Assembly: GCA_963665865.2 (NCBI GenBank) | Contig: CAXXWF010000001.1 | Span: 3,534,001 to 3,598,000, forward strand | Source of the DNA: PHAA01 sp963665865 | GTDB taxonomy: Bacteria > Bacillota > Syntrophomonadia > Syntrophomonadales > Syntrophomonadaceae | Length of the DNA: 64,000 nt | Direction of reading: 5' to 3' | Translations under genes and position numbers: made by a program | Shown here: positions 7,844-16,618 of the stretch, in pieces | Position numbering within the stretch: position 1 is the first letter of the stretch | Layout: every line of letters starts with the position of its first letter | Notes under the pieces: model-generated | Told to the model about the DNA's origin: nothing | Seen by the model: only the letters and a program-made list of their open reading frames with translations | Database searches by the model: none

Positions 7844-9979
7844 CTAAGTATTTGAAGATTGGCTCAGCCCATATTTATCAAGCTTGCGGTACAATGCCGA
7901 TATATGAATGCCCAGAATTTTGGCGGCTCGATTCTTGTTGCCGCCAGTTTTAGACAGGGCTTGGATGATCATCTCTTTTTCTAAGTTTTGCAGGGTCGTT
8001 GTCATCCCCTCTTGGCTAAACTCCATTTGGACTCTTTCCACCAGGGAGGATTTCATCAGAGAAGGGAAATGAGGCATCCCTAAACATTTTTCCTGGTTCA
8101 TAAAAGCCAAATTAATGGCCCTTTCCAGCAAATTCTCCAATTCTCTAACATTCCCCGGCCAGCTGTAGTTTTGGAGTAGTTCGAAGGCCTGGGGCGTGAC
8201 GCGGCTCACGTTGGTTCCCAGCTTTTGATTGATACGACTTATCAGGGTTTCCACCAGTAAAGGCAGGTCCTCCATACGATCACACAAAGAAGGTATATCC
8301 AGCCTGACCACATTCAGTCGGTAATAGAGATCTCCACGGAACTGATTTTCAGCAACCATTTTCTCTAAAGCCCGGTTGGTTGCAGCGATGACTCGGACAT
8401 CGACGAGGATAGGTTTTGTTCCCCCCACCCGCTCAATGACCTTTTCCTGCAAAACACTCAGCAGCTTGATCTGCATGGACAGGGGCATGTCCCCGATTTC
8501 ATCGAGGAAAATGGTCCCTCCGCTGGCCAGTTCGAACTTACCCGGCTTGCCGCCCTTCTTAGCTCCCGTGAAAGCTCCCTCCTCGTAACCGAACAGTTCC
8601 GATTCCAGGAGATTTTCCGGTAATGCAACGCAATTAATGCGGATAAAAGGACCATACCTCCGATAGCTGGAGTTATGAATGGCCTGGGCTACCAGTTCTT
8701 TGCCAGTGCCGCTTTCCCCGGTAATAAGCACGGTAGAGGTTGTGAAGGACATGCGTTCCACTACTCTTCTAACCCAGGAAAAGGATGGACTGCTGCCAAT
8801 CAAATCATCGATCGTCCATTTGGCCCGGTATATTTCTAGAATCTCCTCTTTATAATGTTTTAGCTGTTTTTCCATTTCCTGCAGTTTCCGAGAAAGAATC
8901 TTGGCTCCAGACATATCCAGGAAAAGGCTGTAGCCAATGGCTCCGATGATTTCTTCGTCCTGGGTTATGGGCATGCGGTTAACAACCGTATCATGGCCAT
9001 TTACCAGGAAAAACTCGGCTCGATCTATTCTTCCCGTTTTCAATATTTGAGGAAGCTCGGTATTGGTGAGAATTTCTGCAACATATCTACCCAGCGCTTC
9101 CTTTTTATCTATCTCTAGTAATTCCAGGCAAGCTTGGTTAATAGCCGTGATGTTACCTTCCTGATCCACGATGACATATGCTAAATATGGGTTCTCCAGC
9201 AACCCTTCCAGGAAGTTGTTAAACTCCTTTTCCCGCTCCTGCATCTTATTAATGAATATCCAAGCTGCAGACATGTCCAAAAATAAGCTGTACCCGATGG
9301 CCCCAATAATTTCTCCATCCTTGATGATAGGCACCCGATTGACAATTGTATCGTGTCCTTTGATGGTCCAGAATTCTCCCTGGTCTGTACGCCCCGTTTC
9401 AAGTATTTCGAGAAGTTCGGAATTAGGCACTACATCAAGAATAGGCTTTCCTAGAGCATCAAGGATTTCTATTCCCATCACATCCAGATAGCTCTGATTA
9501 ATGGCTCGAATATACCCTTCTTTATTGATGATGATATACGCCAGGTGAGGATTCTCCTCCAGTCCCTTTTGAACAATATTCGCTAAGATCTCTTCTGCCT
9601 GGGGATCAAATACGATATTACCCGACATATCTCCATACTCATTTTGTTGAGCTACAGTGATTAGTTTCCCAACGCTGCCTGGGGAAAGATCACCCCTGCC
9701 TACCAAAAGGCTTATCATGCTTCGCCGGATATCTTCAATGAGCGGAGAAGAAGTTCTCACATTTATTTCTTCCGTTACCTTAAAAGTGCAGGATTCCACC
9801 AGACGGGTATCGTTGGCGGTTTTGACTTCCACGATACAGATGCGGCACAAGCCCTTTCCACCGCAGGCCTCCTGGTGGCTACACAGGTTGGGAATACGGA
9901 TGCCAGCCCTTTCCGCCGTCTGCAAGATAGTCTCCCCCGGGGTGACTTCAATCTTTTGCTTGTCGATGGTAATTTCCAT
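7844..9979 (-). CDS. Sigma-54-dependent activator with [2Fe-2S] ferredoxin and two PAS domains
   Basis: 711 residues. Residues 1-80 are a [2Fe-2S] ferredoxin domain with cysteines at about 33, 39, 45, 48 and 64 (NLCSHQEACGGKGLCRIC, then ESC). Two PAS-like repeats at about 143-243 and 265-363 share GHDT.VNR.PI and EIIGAIGYSLFLDMS. A short coiled linker follows. The AAA+ domain has Walker A GESGTGKE (421-428), the sigma-54-contacting GAFTGA loop (468-473), Walker B TIFLDEIGDM (about 489-498) and an arginine-finger region FRGDLYYRL. A Fis-type helix-turn-helix closes the protein (about 667-705, NRAAKILGIHISALYRKL). Start: GGGGAG is 5 bases before the ATG at 9979. It is divergent from the CoA-transferase gene and upstream of hbd, both with -24/-12 promoters. 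It probably senses redox state or a ligand; this is inferred. Confidence 0.9.
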   Translation of the reverse strand: MEITIDKQKIEVTPGETILQTAERAGIRIPNLCSHQEACGGKGLCRICIVEVKTANDTRLVESCTFKVTEEINVRTSSPLIEDIRRSMISLLVGRGDLSPGSVGKLITVAQQNEYGDMSGNIVFDPQAEEILANIVQKGLEENPHLAYIIINKEGYIRAINQSYLDVMGIEILDALGKPILDVVPNSELLEILETGRTDQGEFWTIKGHDTIVNRVPIIKDGEIIGAIGYSLFLDMSAAWIFINKMQEREKEFNNFLEGLLENPYLAYVIVDQEGNITAINQACLELLEIDKKEALGRYVAEILTNTELPQILKTGRIDRAEFFLVNGHDTVVNRMPITQDEEIIGAIGYSLFLDMSGAKILSRKLQEMEKQLKHYKEEILEIYRAKWTIDDLIGSSPSFSWVRRVVERMSFTTSTVLITGESGTGKELVAQAIHNSSYRRYGPFIRINCVALPENLLESELFGYEEGAFTGAKKGGKPGKFELASGGTIFLDEIGDMPLSMQIKLLSVLQEKVIERVGGTKPILVDVRVIAATNRALEKMVAENQFRGDLYYRLNVVRLDIPSLCDRMEDLPLLVETLISRINQKLGTNVSRVTPQAFELLQNYSWPGNVRELENLLERAINLAFMNQEKCLGMPHFPSLMKSSLVERVQMEFSQEGMTTTLQNLEKEMIIQALSKTGGNKNRAAKILGIHISALYRKLDKYGLSQSSNT

Positions 9980-10239
9980 ATACACTCCCCTGCTATCTGT
10001 AATGTTTTATTTATTTGCATGTTTATTATTATCATTTAACCTAATTCTATATGGCCTGTCTTTATTCATCAAGTGCCTTATATTTGAAAGTTGCCAATCT
10101 CGAGGAGATAATTTCCCCTGGGGTACTATTCGCCTTATACTTAAGATACCGTAATGCCCCGAAGCCATCTGCATACCATATTGTTTGGCTAGTTATATCT
10201 GGCCTAAAAGGGCATTCCTCACCCTTCCATGACTAGATC

Positions 10240-10255
10240 TGGCATACTTATTGCA
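10240..10255 (+). promoter_or_regulatory. Sigma-54 (-24/-12) promoter of the CoA-transferase gene
   Basis: TGGCATACTTATTGCA matches the sigma-54 consensus with exact GG-to-GC spacing. Transcription would start near 10266, about 155 nt before the CoA-transferase start. The 440-bp spacer 9980-10419 holds nothing else that I recognise. Confidence 0.7.
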
Positions 10256-10419
10256 TGTTCAAGATTAGCATCATGTATTTTGGTCTGTCTTTTTTTCATA
10301 GCCATTGAGGAGGTGGAACCATAATCATTTTATTTTAAGATTTGATTCGAATTTAGGAAGGTTTGAAGAAGCACTCATATTACTTATTGTGGAACTCAGC
10401 TTTTAAGGGGGTTAAATGA

Positions 10420-11778
10420 ATGGTTTTTACGCCAAGCACTTTTATGGAAGAATTTAATCGCAAACTGATTAGCGCTGATGAAGCGGTAAAAGTTGTTAAG
10501 TCAGGAGATCTCGTTCACTACGGTGAATTTATGATGAATTCTCACGTTCTGGATGCCGCTTTAGCCAAACGGAAAGCGGAATTGGAAGATGTAATCATAA
10601 GAACAGTTTGTTGCCCTTTTCCTGCGCAGACAGTTTTAAGTGATCCGGAAAGAAAACATTTTATTTATAATGACTGGCACTTCAGTGGAGCCAGCAGGAA
10701 ATTGCATGACAAGAATATCTGCAACTATATTCCACTTACCTATCATGAAGGTCCGAGCTTTTATGATCGCGGTTACGTACCTGTTGATGTGGCCTTGATC
10801 AAAGTTACTCCTCCCGATAAGCACGGTTATGTAAACATCGGGACATCCAACTCCATTACCCATGCTTTCTGTGACGCTGCCAAAATCGTGATTGCAGAAG
10901 TAAATGAATCTGTCCCCAGGTGTCTGGGCGGTTCCAGAGAGACCTTGCATGTCTCGGAAATTGATTATTTTGTTCAGGGCGATAATAAGCCATTGATCCA
11001 GCTGCCTGAACTGCCCCTATCTGATACCGACAAGAAAATTGCGCAACTCGTACTGGAACAAATAGAAGACGGGGCTTGCCTGCAGTTGGGGATAGGAGCA
11101 ATGCCCAATGCGGTGGGTGCTATGATTGCCCAATCAGACTTAAAAGATCTGGGCGTTCATACCGAAATGCTGGTGGATTCATTTGTCGATATGTACGACG
11201 CGGGACGAATTACGGGTCTGCGCAAGCAACTGGATAAGGGCAAGATGGTTTACACCTTTGCCATGGGAACCAATAAACTTTATGATTTCCTGGATAACAA
11301 TCCAATTTGCGCCAGCTATCCAGTCGATTACTCTAACGACCCCGATATAATTTGCCAAAATGATAATGTGCTGGGTATTAATAATGCCATCGAGGTAGAT
11401 CTCTACGGCCAGGTTGCCTCGGAGTCATCGGGAGTAAGGCAAATTTCCGGAACTGGCGGACAGTTAGACTTTATTTACGGTTCATACAAATCCAAGGGAG
11501 GAAAGGGTCTCATCTGCCTTACATCGACATACCAAGATAATCAAGGCAACCTTCAATCACGCATTAAGCCTATTCTTACACCAGGGGCGACTGTAACTGT
11601 TCCCAGGAGCATGAATTTTTATGTTATCACTGAATATGGCATGGCAATGCTCAAGGCTAAGAGCACTTGGGAAAGAGCTGAGGCCTTGATTAACATTGCT
11701 CATCCCGATTTGCGCGATGAATTGATCAAAGAAGCTGACCGTATGCATATCTGGGTGAAAAGCAACAAAATACTTTAA
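10420..11778 (+). CDS. Acetyl-CoA hydrolase/transferase family CoA-transferase (butyryl-CoA:acetate or 4-hydroxybutyrate type)
   Basis: 452 residues. It would exchange CoA between acetyl-CoA or butyryl-CoA and free acids, activating butyrate for beta-oxidation. The catalytic Glu is in NNAIEVDLYGQV near residue 325. The substrate-loop motif GTGGQLDF follows near 344-351, and the N-terminal half has KVTPPDKHGYVNIGTS (about 128-143). AAGGGGG lies upstream of the ATG. It is divergent from the sigma-54 activator and has its own -24/-12 promoter. Whether it is butyryl- or 4-hydroxybutyryl-specific cannot be settled by motif; the nearby oxidation cluster favours butyrate. Confidence 0.88.
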   Translation: MVFTPSTFMEEFNRKLISADEAVKVVKSGDLVHYGEFMMNSHVLDAALAKRKAELEDVIIRTVCCPFPAQTVLSDPERKHFIYNDWHFSGASRKLHDKNICNYIPLTYHEGPSFYDRGYVPVDVALIKVTPPDKHGYVNIGTSNSITHAFCDAAKIVIAEVNESVPRCLGGSRETLHVSEIDYFVQGDNKPLIQLPELPLSDTDKKIAQLVLEQIEDGACLQLGIGAMPNAVGAMIAQSDLKDLGVHTEMLVDSFVDMYDAGRITGLRKQLDKGKMVYTFAMGTNKLYDFLDNNPICASYPVDYSNDPDIICQNDNVLGINNAIEVDLYGQVASESSGVRQISGTGGQLDFIYGSYKSKGGKGLICLTSTYQDNQGNLQSRIKPILTPGATVTVPRSMNFYVITEYGMAMLKAKSTWERAEALINIAHPDLRDELIKEADRMHIWVKSNKIL

Positions 11779-11809
11779 GGTAAAACCTGTTCGAAGGAGG
11801 GACATTCGA

Positions 11810-12052
11810 GTGGATAATATGGAAATGCTGGATAGACTAATAAGTATAAAAAATAATGCTTTAGCAAGAGCCAGCCGTGAATCGAAGGGAAATCCGGTAT
11901 TGCGGCAAGAAATTAAAGCCTATATTCTTCAAAATGGAATTGAACAATTGATCATTGAAGTTCAAAATACCCTTATAGTGGAAAATAATGCCGTTAAGGC
12001 ACCAGAGCCTATAGAATATGCATTTAATCGCAGGTCACTTAGATGCAGCTAG
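11810..12052 (+). CDS. Small protein of unknown function
   Basis: 80 residues starting at a GTG with AAGGAGGGAC 7-8 bases upstream. It is soluble and mainly helical by composition, with no motif that I recognise. It lies 31 bp after the CoA-transferase and before a terminator, so it is very likely in the same sigma-54 transcript. It could be an accessory or regulatory protein for the transferase, but nothing in the sequence shows this. Confidence 0.65.
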   Translation: MDNMEMLDRLISIKNNALARASRESKGNPVLRQEIKAYILQNGIEQLIIEVQNTLIVENNAVKAPEPIEYAFNRRSLRCS

Positions 12053-12129
12053 TGCCCCGAAAGTGCTAGGTAAAATGCGATCGATCAAGGGCCGGCAGGT
12101 GCTTAATATTGACCAGCATTAATAATATA

Positions 12130-12172
12130 AACAAGCCCTACTGGACTCTAATATCTGGGAGGGCTTGTTTTT
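12130..12172 (+). terminator. Rho-independent terminator of the CoA-transferase operon
   Basis: AACAAGCCCT (12130-12139) pairs with AGGGCTTGTT (12160-12169), followed by a T run. It lies 78 bp after the small gene. Confidence 0.85.
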
Positions 12173-12263
12173 AAGTTGGCAGTAAAATTCTTTTGGCAAT
12201 ACTTATATAAAAATATAACCGGCAACCTCATTTTCTGAAGTGCCGGTATTTCCCTGCTTTATT

Positions 12264-12362
12264 TGGCGGAAGCGTGTGAGAATCGAACTCACCCACCGCA
12301 GGATCACTACGGCGCAGACTGGATTTGAAGTCCAGGCGGCCCACCAGGACCGATCCGCCTCC
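12264..12362 (-). tRNA. selC: tRNA-Sec (anticodon TCA)
   Basis: About 99 nt including the encoded CCA. The minus strand begins GGAGGCGGATCGG and ends GCTTCCGCCA. The anticodon arm CTGGACTTCAAATCCAG carries TCA. A long variable arm and a T arm with GAGTTCGATTCTC follow. Overall size and the anticodon arm match bacterial selenocysteine tRNA. selB and selA lie 5.5 kb upstream on the same strand, which supports the call. Confidence 0.95.
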
Positions 12363-12417
12363 TTAATATTGCTTATTGATTATAGTCGCGTTGCCCTTTA
12401 TTGTCAAATACGCCTTC

Positions 12418-13080
12418 TTACAGGAGGTCCTCCGAAGATACGATCACCGATTCGACTTCATAGCCGCTCTTTTTCAGTTCAGCTACTACATCCTCATTAT
12501 CCAGTTCCTCAATGCGTACGATCATTTTATACTTATCTTTCTTGGTATCAAAGTATACAACTGTATTAAGAATGTTTTTGCCCTTTTCAGCAATCATTCC
12601 AGTAATCGAGGCAATAGTCCCCGGGCGATCAGCTGTGTATAAATCTATCCGGCTGTGAGTCTTTTTCACACCAAGGATATCTATAAAAGCATCGAATATG
12701 TCGGTTTCAGTTACTATCCCCACCAACTGGTTGTTTTCTATAACCGGCAATCCGCTTATACGATTTCTGCGCATTATTTTAGCTGCGGTTTCTATATAGT
12801 TATCCGGTCCAATGGTTATTACCTGTTGTTTTTTTGGCAAAACATCCTTTATCGTGGTTTTAGCCAGGAGATAATTAAGTTCATGAATGCTGAGTGTAGT
12901 TGCCGAAGAAGGAGCTGCCTGGTTAAGATCGCTCAAGGTAATTATTCCAACTACTTTCCCTTTTTCTACCACCGGCAGTCTACGAATATTATTGTCCTTC
13001 ATCATCGAAAAGGCCTCATTGATGTTGGTATCCATCCCTACCGTTCTCACGTTCTCCGACATCCGATCTCTAACCTTCAT
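12418..13080 (-). CDS. CBS-pair and ACT domain protein (AcuB-like)
   Basis: 220 residues. Two CBS motifs lie at about 4-60 and 75-135 (NIRRLPVVEKGKVVGIITLSD and RISGLPVIENNQLVGIVTETD), followed by an ACT-like domain from about 145 (SRIDLYTADRPGTIASITGMI). CBS pairs bind adenine nucleotides and ACT domains bind amino acids, so it is probably a regulatory sensor. I start at 13080 (MKVRDRMSEN), which has GGGGG 9 bases upstream. It follows livF on the same strand after a palindromic element and may read out branched-chain amino acid or energy state; this is inferred. Confidence 0.83.
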   Translation of the reverse strand: MKVRDRMSENVRTVGMDTNINEAFSMMKDNNIRRLPVVEKGKVVGIITLSDLNQAAPSSATTLSIHELNYLLAKTTIKDVLPKKQQVITIGPDNYIETAAKIMRRNRISGLPVIENNQLVGIVTETDIFDAFIDILGVKKTHSRIDLYTADRPGTIASITGMIAEKGKNILNTVVYFDTKKDKYKMIVRIEELDNEDVVAELKKSGYEVESVIVSSEDLL

Positions 13081-13113
13081 CCATATTTTCCCCCAATCAA
13101 CTATTTTATTTCC

Positions 13114-13152
13114 CGGGGACACGGGGACAGGTCCGCCGTCCCCGTGTCCCCG
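13114..13152. repeat. GGGGACA-type palindromic repeat (REP-like)
   Basis: A perfect 15-bp inverted repeat, left arm 13114-13128 and right arm 13138-13152, with a 9-nt loop. The arms contain GGGGACACGGGGAC. It fills the livF to CBS-ACT spacer. Similar GGGGACA palindromes recur in many bacterial genomes and are often linked to REP/RAYT transposases. A degenerate relative lies at 31748-31778. Confidence 0.8.
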
Positions 13153-13160
13153 ATATTTTT

Positions 13161-13865
13161 CTATCCTCCCAGATAGGCTTTTTTTACATCTTCACTCTTG
13201 AGCAACTGTTCGGCTGATCCCTGTAATACTATTTCGCCAGTTTCTATAACATATGCCTTATCAGCAATAGATAGTGCCATATGAGCATTTTGCTCTACCA
13301 GCAGGATGGTCGTTCCCCGTTCATTTATATCCTTAATTATGGCGAATATTTCTTTTACCAGCAAAGGTGCCAGCCCCATAGAAGGCTCATCCATAAGCAG
13401 TAATTGCGGCCTAGCCATCAGCGCGCGCCCGATCGCCAGCATCTGCTGCTCCCCACCGCTCAGGGTCCCCGCCATCTGTTTACGACGCTCTTTTAAGCGA
13501 GGAAAGCGGACAAATACATTGTCCATATCATCAGCAATTTCCTTTTTGTTTTTACGCAGATAGGCTCCCATTTCGAGATTCTCCAACACTGACATGGAAG
13601 CAAATACCCGACGTCCTTCCGGGACCTGCGATATACCCATCCCCACGATTTTCTCAGGGGCAACTTTACTAACATCTATATCTTTAAAAAATACTGAGCC
13701 GCTGCGGGGCCTCAGTATTCCAGATATTGTCTTTAAAGTAGTAGTCTTGCCGGCTCCATTAGCGCCGATCAGGGTTACGATACTCCCCTGCTCAACTTCG
13801 AGCGACATGTTTTTGAGGGCATGTATCGCACCATAGTAGACATCAATGTCTTTTACTTGCAGCAC
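13161..13865 (-). CDS. livF: Branched-chain amino acid ABC transporter, ATP-binding protein LivF
   Basis: 234 residues, usual for LivF. Walker A is GANGAGKTT (about 34-42), the signature LSGGEQQML lies near 135-143, and Walker B LLLMDEPSMGLAPLLV is near 155-170, with the switch His in LLVEQN downstream. It powers import of leucine, isoleucine or valine with LivG. It directly follows livG, with start and stop touching at 13865. Confidence 0.94.
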   Translation of the reverse strand: MLQVKDIDVYYGAIHALKNMSLEVEQGSIVTLIGANGAGKTTTLKTISGILRPRSGSVFFKDIDVSKVAPEKIVGMGISQVPEGRRVFASMSVLENLEMGAYLRKNKKEIADDMDNVFVRFPRLKERRKQMAGTLSGGEQQMLAIGRALMARPQLLLMDEPSMGLAPLLVKEIFAIIKDINERGTTILLVEQNAHMALSIADKAYVIETGEIVLQGSAEQLLKSEDVKKAYLGG

Positions 13866-14632
13866 TAATTTACCTCCTCTCCCAGATAAGCTTCGATGAC
13901 TTTTTTATTGTTGCGTATTTCTTCCGGTTTGCCCTCGGCTATCACCTGTCCATAATCCAATACGTAAATGCGTTCACACACGCCCATTACCAGAGCCATA
14001 TCGTGTTCTATCAATAGAATCGTCAAATTAAAATCCTTGCGCAGCCTCTGAATTAGCTGCATCAGTTCCTTGGTTTCCTGAGGGTTCATACCCGCGGCCG
14101 GTTCATCAAGAATTAACAATGTAGGCCCGGTAGCCAGTGCTCGAGCTATTTCCAAACGTCTTTGTTCTCCATAGGGAAGGTTGGATGCGATCTCACCTTG
14201 CTTGTTGTCCAGTTTAAAAATTCGCAGGAATTCCAGTGATTTCTCTTCAATTTCCAGTTCCCCCCTGAAAAATCCGGGACTTCTCCATATGGCACTGAGG
14301 AATCCATACCCCACGTCTTTGTGAAAAGCTATTCTAACGTTGTCAAGAACCGTTAAATCGCGGAACAGACGAATGTTCTGGAAAGTACGGGCAATCCCTC
14401 TTTTGCAAATATCATAGGGATGAAGCCCTACCAGATTTTGATCTTCAAAAACCATGGTTCCTTGATCCGGTTTATATACTCCTGTAATCAGATTAAAGAC
14501 CGTTGTCTTCCCGGCTCCATTCGGTCCGATTAAGCCAACCAGCTCATTCTTTTCCAGCTTAAAGTTAAAATTTAATACTGCACTTAACCCGCCAAAAGAT
14601 TTATGCAAACCCTTTATTTCCATAAGGCTCAT
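13865..14632 (-). CDS. livG: Branched-chain amino acid ABC transporter, ATP-binding protein LivG
   Basis: 255 residues. Walker A GPNGAGKTT lies near 36-44, the LivG-type insert GIARTFQNIRLF near 84-95, the signature LPYGEQRRLE near 150 and Walker B LLILDEPAAGMNP near 170. The ATG at 14632 overlaps the livM stop by four bases (ATGA) and has GGGGG upstream. The ORF can be extended to 14647, but with poorer support. Confidence 0.94.
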   Translation of the reverse strand: MSLMEIKGLHKSFGGLSAVLNFNFKLEKNELVGLIGPNGAGKTTVFNLITGVYKPDQGTMVFEDQNLVGLHPYDICKRGIARTFQNIRLFRDLTVLDNVRIAFHKDVGYGFLSAIWRSPGFFRGELEIEEKSLEFLRIFKLDNKQGEIASNLPYGEQRRLEIARALATGPTLLILDEPAAGMNPQETKELMQLIQRLRKDFNLTILLIEHDMALVMGVCERIYVLDYGQVIAEGKPEEIRNNKKVIEAYLGEEVN

Positions 14633-15579
14633 TTTTTCGCCCCCCACATTCTAGCCAGGGTTTTTCGGCCCAGTTCTTTATTCCCCATTAATCCCTGGGG
14701 GCGGTAGATCATGACCAGAATCAGAATCAACGAATATAAAATCATGCGAATAGCCGGGAACGACTGCAGCACAGCGGTTAAGCTGGTTATAAATATAGCC
14801 GCGATTACGGCCCCGGTAGTACTGCCCAGCCCGCCCAAGACAACCATGACCAGGATATCAAATGATTTCATGAAGTTGAAAGTATCCGGTTTAATAATAT
14901 AAAAATAGTGCGCGTATAGGGCACCGGCCAAACCAGCAAACATAGCCCCAACTACAAAGGCCAGGACTTTATAGCGGGTAGTATTTATTCCCATCAATTC
15001 GGCCGCCACTTCGTCTTCCCGTATTGATATAATAGCTCGTCCATAACTGGAATTGATCAAATTTACAATAACAACCAAAGTTAGAATGACCGATCCAAAC
15101 AACCAAGGCCAGGTTGTATCTTTGGCAATCCCCATAATGCCTGAAGGCCCGCCTACGTAATCTATGTTTTGCAATACAACTCGAATTATTTCACCAAAAC
15201 CCAGGGTGGCAATCGCCAGATAGTCTCCTCTTAGCCGCAGAGTTGGTACCCCAATGATAAATCCTGCCAGGGCCGCAGCTGCACACGCTGCCACCACCGC
15301 CAAAATGAATGGTAAGTGGAGCAGAGTGGTAATTATTACTGAAACATATGCTCCCACGGCCATAAACCCAGCATGCCCCAGGGAAAGCTGGCCGGTGAAG
15401 CCATTGATTAAGTTCAGACTGACTGCCAGGATTATATTAATAAACATCGAATTCAAATTGATTTGATAATATTGATTAAGTAAACCGGTTGTTATGAAAT
15501 ATTGCCCCAGGGTAAAAAAAGCCGCCAGTACTGCCACTTCAGCCAGGAATCTGGTCCAGGTTTTGTTATTTGTCTGCAT
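14629..15579 (-). CDS. livM: Branched-chain amino acid ABC transporter permease LivM
   Basis: 316 residues with about eight or nine hydrophobic segments. LNLINGFTGQLSLGHAGFMAVGAY (about 56-79) is the hallmark LivM segment, and LRLRGDYLAIATLGFGEIIR (about 113-132) is the cytoplasmic loop that contacts the ATPase. It forms the membrane channel with LivH. The gene lies 10 bp after livH and overlaps livG by 4 bp. Confidence 0.94.
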   Translation of the reverse strand: MQTNNKTWTRFLAEVAVLAAFFTLGQYFITTGLLNQYYQINLNSMFINIILAVSLNLINGFTGQLSLGHAGFMAVGAYVSVIITTLLHLPFILAVVAACAAAALAGFIIGVPTLRLRGDYLAIATLGFGEIIRVVLQNIDYVGGPSGIMGIAKDTTWPWLFGSVILTLVVIVNLINSSYGRAIISIREDEVAAELMGINTTRYKVLAFVVGAMFAGLAGALYAHYFYIIKPDTFNFMKSFDILVMVVLGGLGSTTGAVIAAIFITSLTAVLQSFPAIRMILYSLILILVMIYRPQGLMGNKELGRKTLARMWGAKK

Positions 15580-15589
15580 ATATATTCAC

Positions 15590-16471
15590 CTACACTTTTT
15601 CCCCGGTATTTTTGCCAAACAGACCGGTGGGCTTGATAAGTAATATTAATATGAGTACGCCAAAAGCGACCGCATCACGATAAAGGCTGTTGCCGTAACC
15701 GCTTACCATAGTCTCCAGGATTCCCATCAGGAAGCCGCCCACCATGGCACCTGGAATTATCCCAATCCCCCCTAAAACTGCCGCTACAAAGGCTTTCAGT
15801 CCCGGGATAATACCCATGAGGGGATTAACCGTGTTATAGTAAACGCCAATCATTACCCCCGCAGCGGCAGCCAGTGCTGATCCAATGGCAAAGGTTATGG
15901 AGACGGTCTTGTCCACGCTGATGCCCATAAGTACGGCTGCTTCCTGATCCTCAGATACGGCCCGCATCGCCTTGCCGGTTTTAGTCATCCGGATGATATA
16001 TTGCAATATAAGCATCAGAATGACCGCTGAAATAATTACAAAAAGGTCTTTATTAGAAATCATAATCCCCATGATATGATAATTGCTAACCCGAAACGCT
16101 GAATCAGGAAACACACGCTGGGCTGGTCCCAAAATGAACAGCGTTGTATATTCTAAAAACAATGACACCCCAATAGCCGTGATCAACGCGGCTATCCGTG
16201 TTGAGTTACGCAGCGGTTTATAGGCAATTTTTTCAATTACAACCCCTATAATGGCACAGGCTAACATAGCATATAGCATCGCCACCAGAACATTGGTGCC
16301 CAAAACGGAAAGCGAGAAGAATCCTACATAAGCCCCTACCATCATAATATCCCCATGAGCAAAGTTAATTAATTTAATGATCCCATAAACCATGGTATAT
16401 CCCAGTGCAATCAAGGCATATATTGCACCCAGCGACAGACCGTTAATTAATTGTTGGGTAAATTCCTGCAC
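15590..16471 (-). CDS. livH: Branched-chain amino acid ABC transporter permease LivH
   Basis: 293 residues. QQLINGLSLGAIYALIALGY begins within the first ten residues, and MVYGIIKLINFAHGDIMMVGAY follows, both diagnostic of LivH. The start is a GTG at 16471, ten bases after AAGGA, giving the standard N-terminus (M)QEFTQQLINGLSLG. The in-frame ATG at 16516 lies in the loop of a hairpin and would add 15 atypical residues. The C-terminal KPTGLFG is family-typical. Confidence 0.93.
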   Translation of the reverse strand: MQEFTQQLINGLSLGAIYALIALGYTMVYGIIKLINFAHGDIMMVGAYVGFFSLSVLGTNVLVAMLYAMLACAIIGVVIEKIAYKPLRNSTRIAALITAIGVSLFLEYTTLFILGPAQRVFPDSAFRVSNYHIMGIMISNKDLFVIISAVILMLILQYIIRMTKTGKAMRAVSEDQEAAVLMGISVDKTVSITFAIGSALAAAAGVMIGVYYNTVNPLMGIIPGLKAFVAAVLGGIGIIPGAMVGGFLMGILETMVSGYGNSLYRDAVAFGVLILILLIKPTGLFGKNTGEKV

Positions 16472-16505
16472 AATAGACACGTCCTTTTCCAGCTTTATAT
16501 GGTAA

Positions 16506-16525
16506 AGAGAGGGCATACCCTCTCT
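16506..16525 (-). terminator. Hairpin between livJ and livH, probable partial terminator
   Basis: AGAGAGGG (16506-16513) pairs with CCCTCTCT (16518-16525) around a 4-nt loop. On the minus strand it is followed by TTTACC. It sits between the binding-protein gene and the permease genes, where a leaky terminator or stabilising hairpin commonly raises binding-protein yield. Confidence 0.6.
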
Positions 16526-16533
16526 TCAGAGCG

Positions 16534-16590
16534 TCGATAAAAGTGAATCTCTGCGGCATTTTGCTCATTCCTTGATCTTCACTTCCATCG
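16534..16590. repeat. Partial copy of a dispersed intergenic repeat
   Basis: The words AAAAGTGAATCTCTGCG and CTCATTCCTTGATCTTCACTTC have close counterparts at 26453-26469 and 26528-26549 in the spacer upstream of noc. The central part of the longer copy is missing here. Confidence 0.55.
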
Positions 16591-16618
16591 CTCGCTCTGC
16601 TCTGCCTCTCTTTTACTT

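Noticed and set aside
13108..13121. ATTTCCCGGG as a Noc-binding site
   Set aside because: The right half diverges from ATTTCCCGGGAAAT and belongs to the GGGGACA palindrome.
12655..13176. 173-codon plus-strand ORF opposite the CBS-ACT gene
   Set aside because: Antisense shadow; it also runs through the GGGGACA palindrome.
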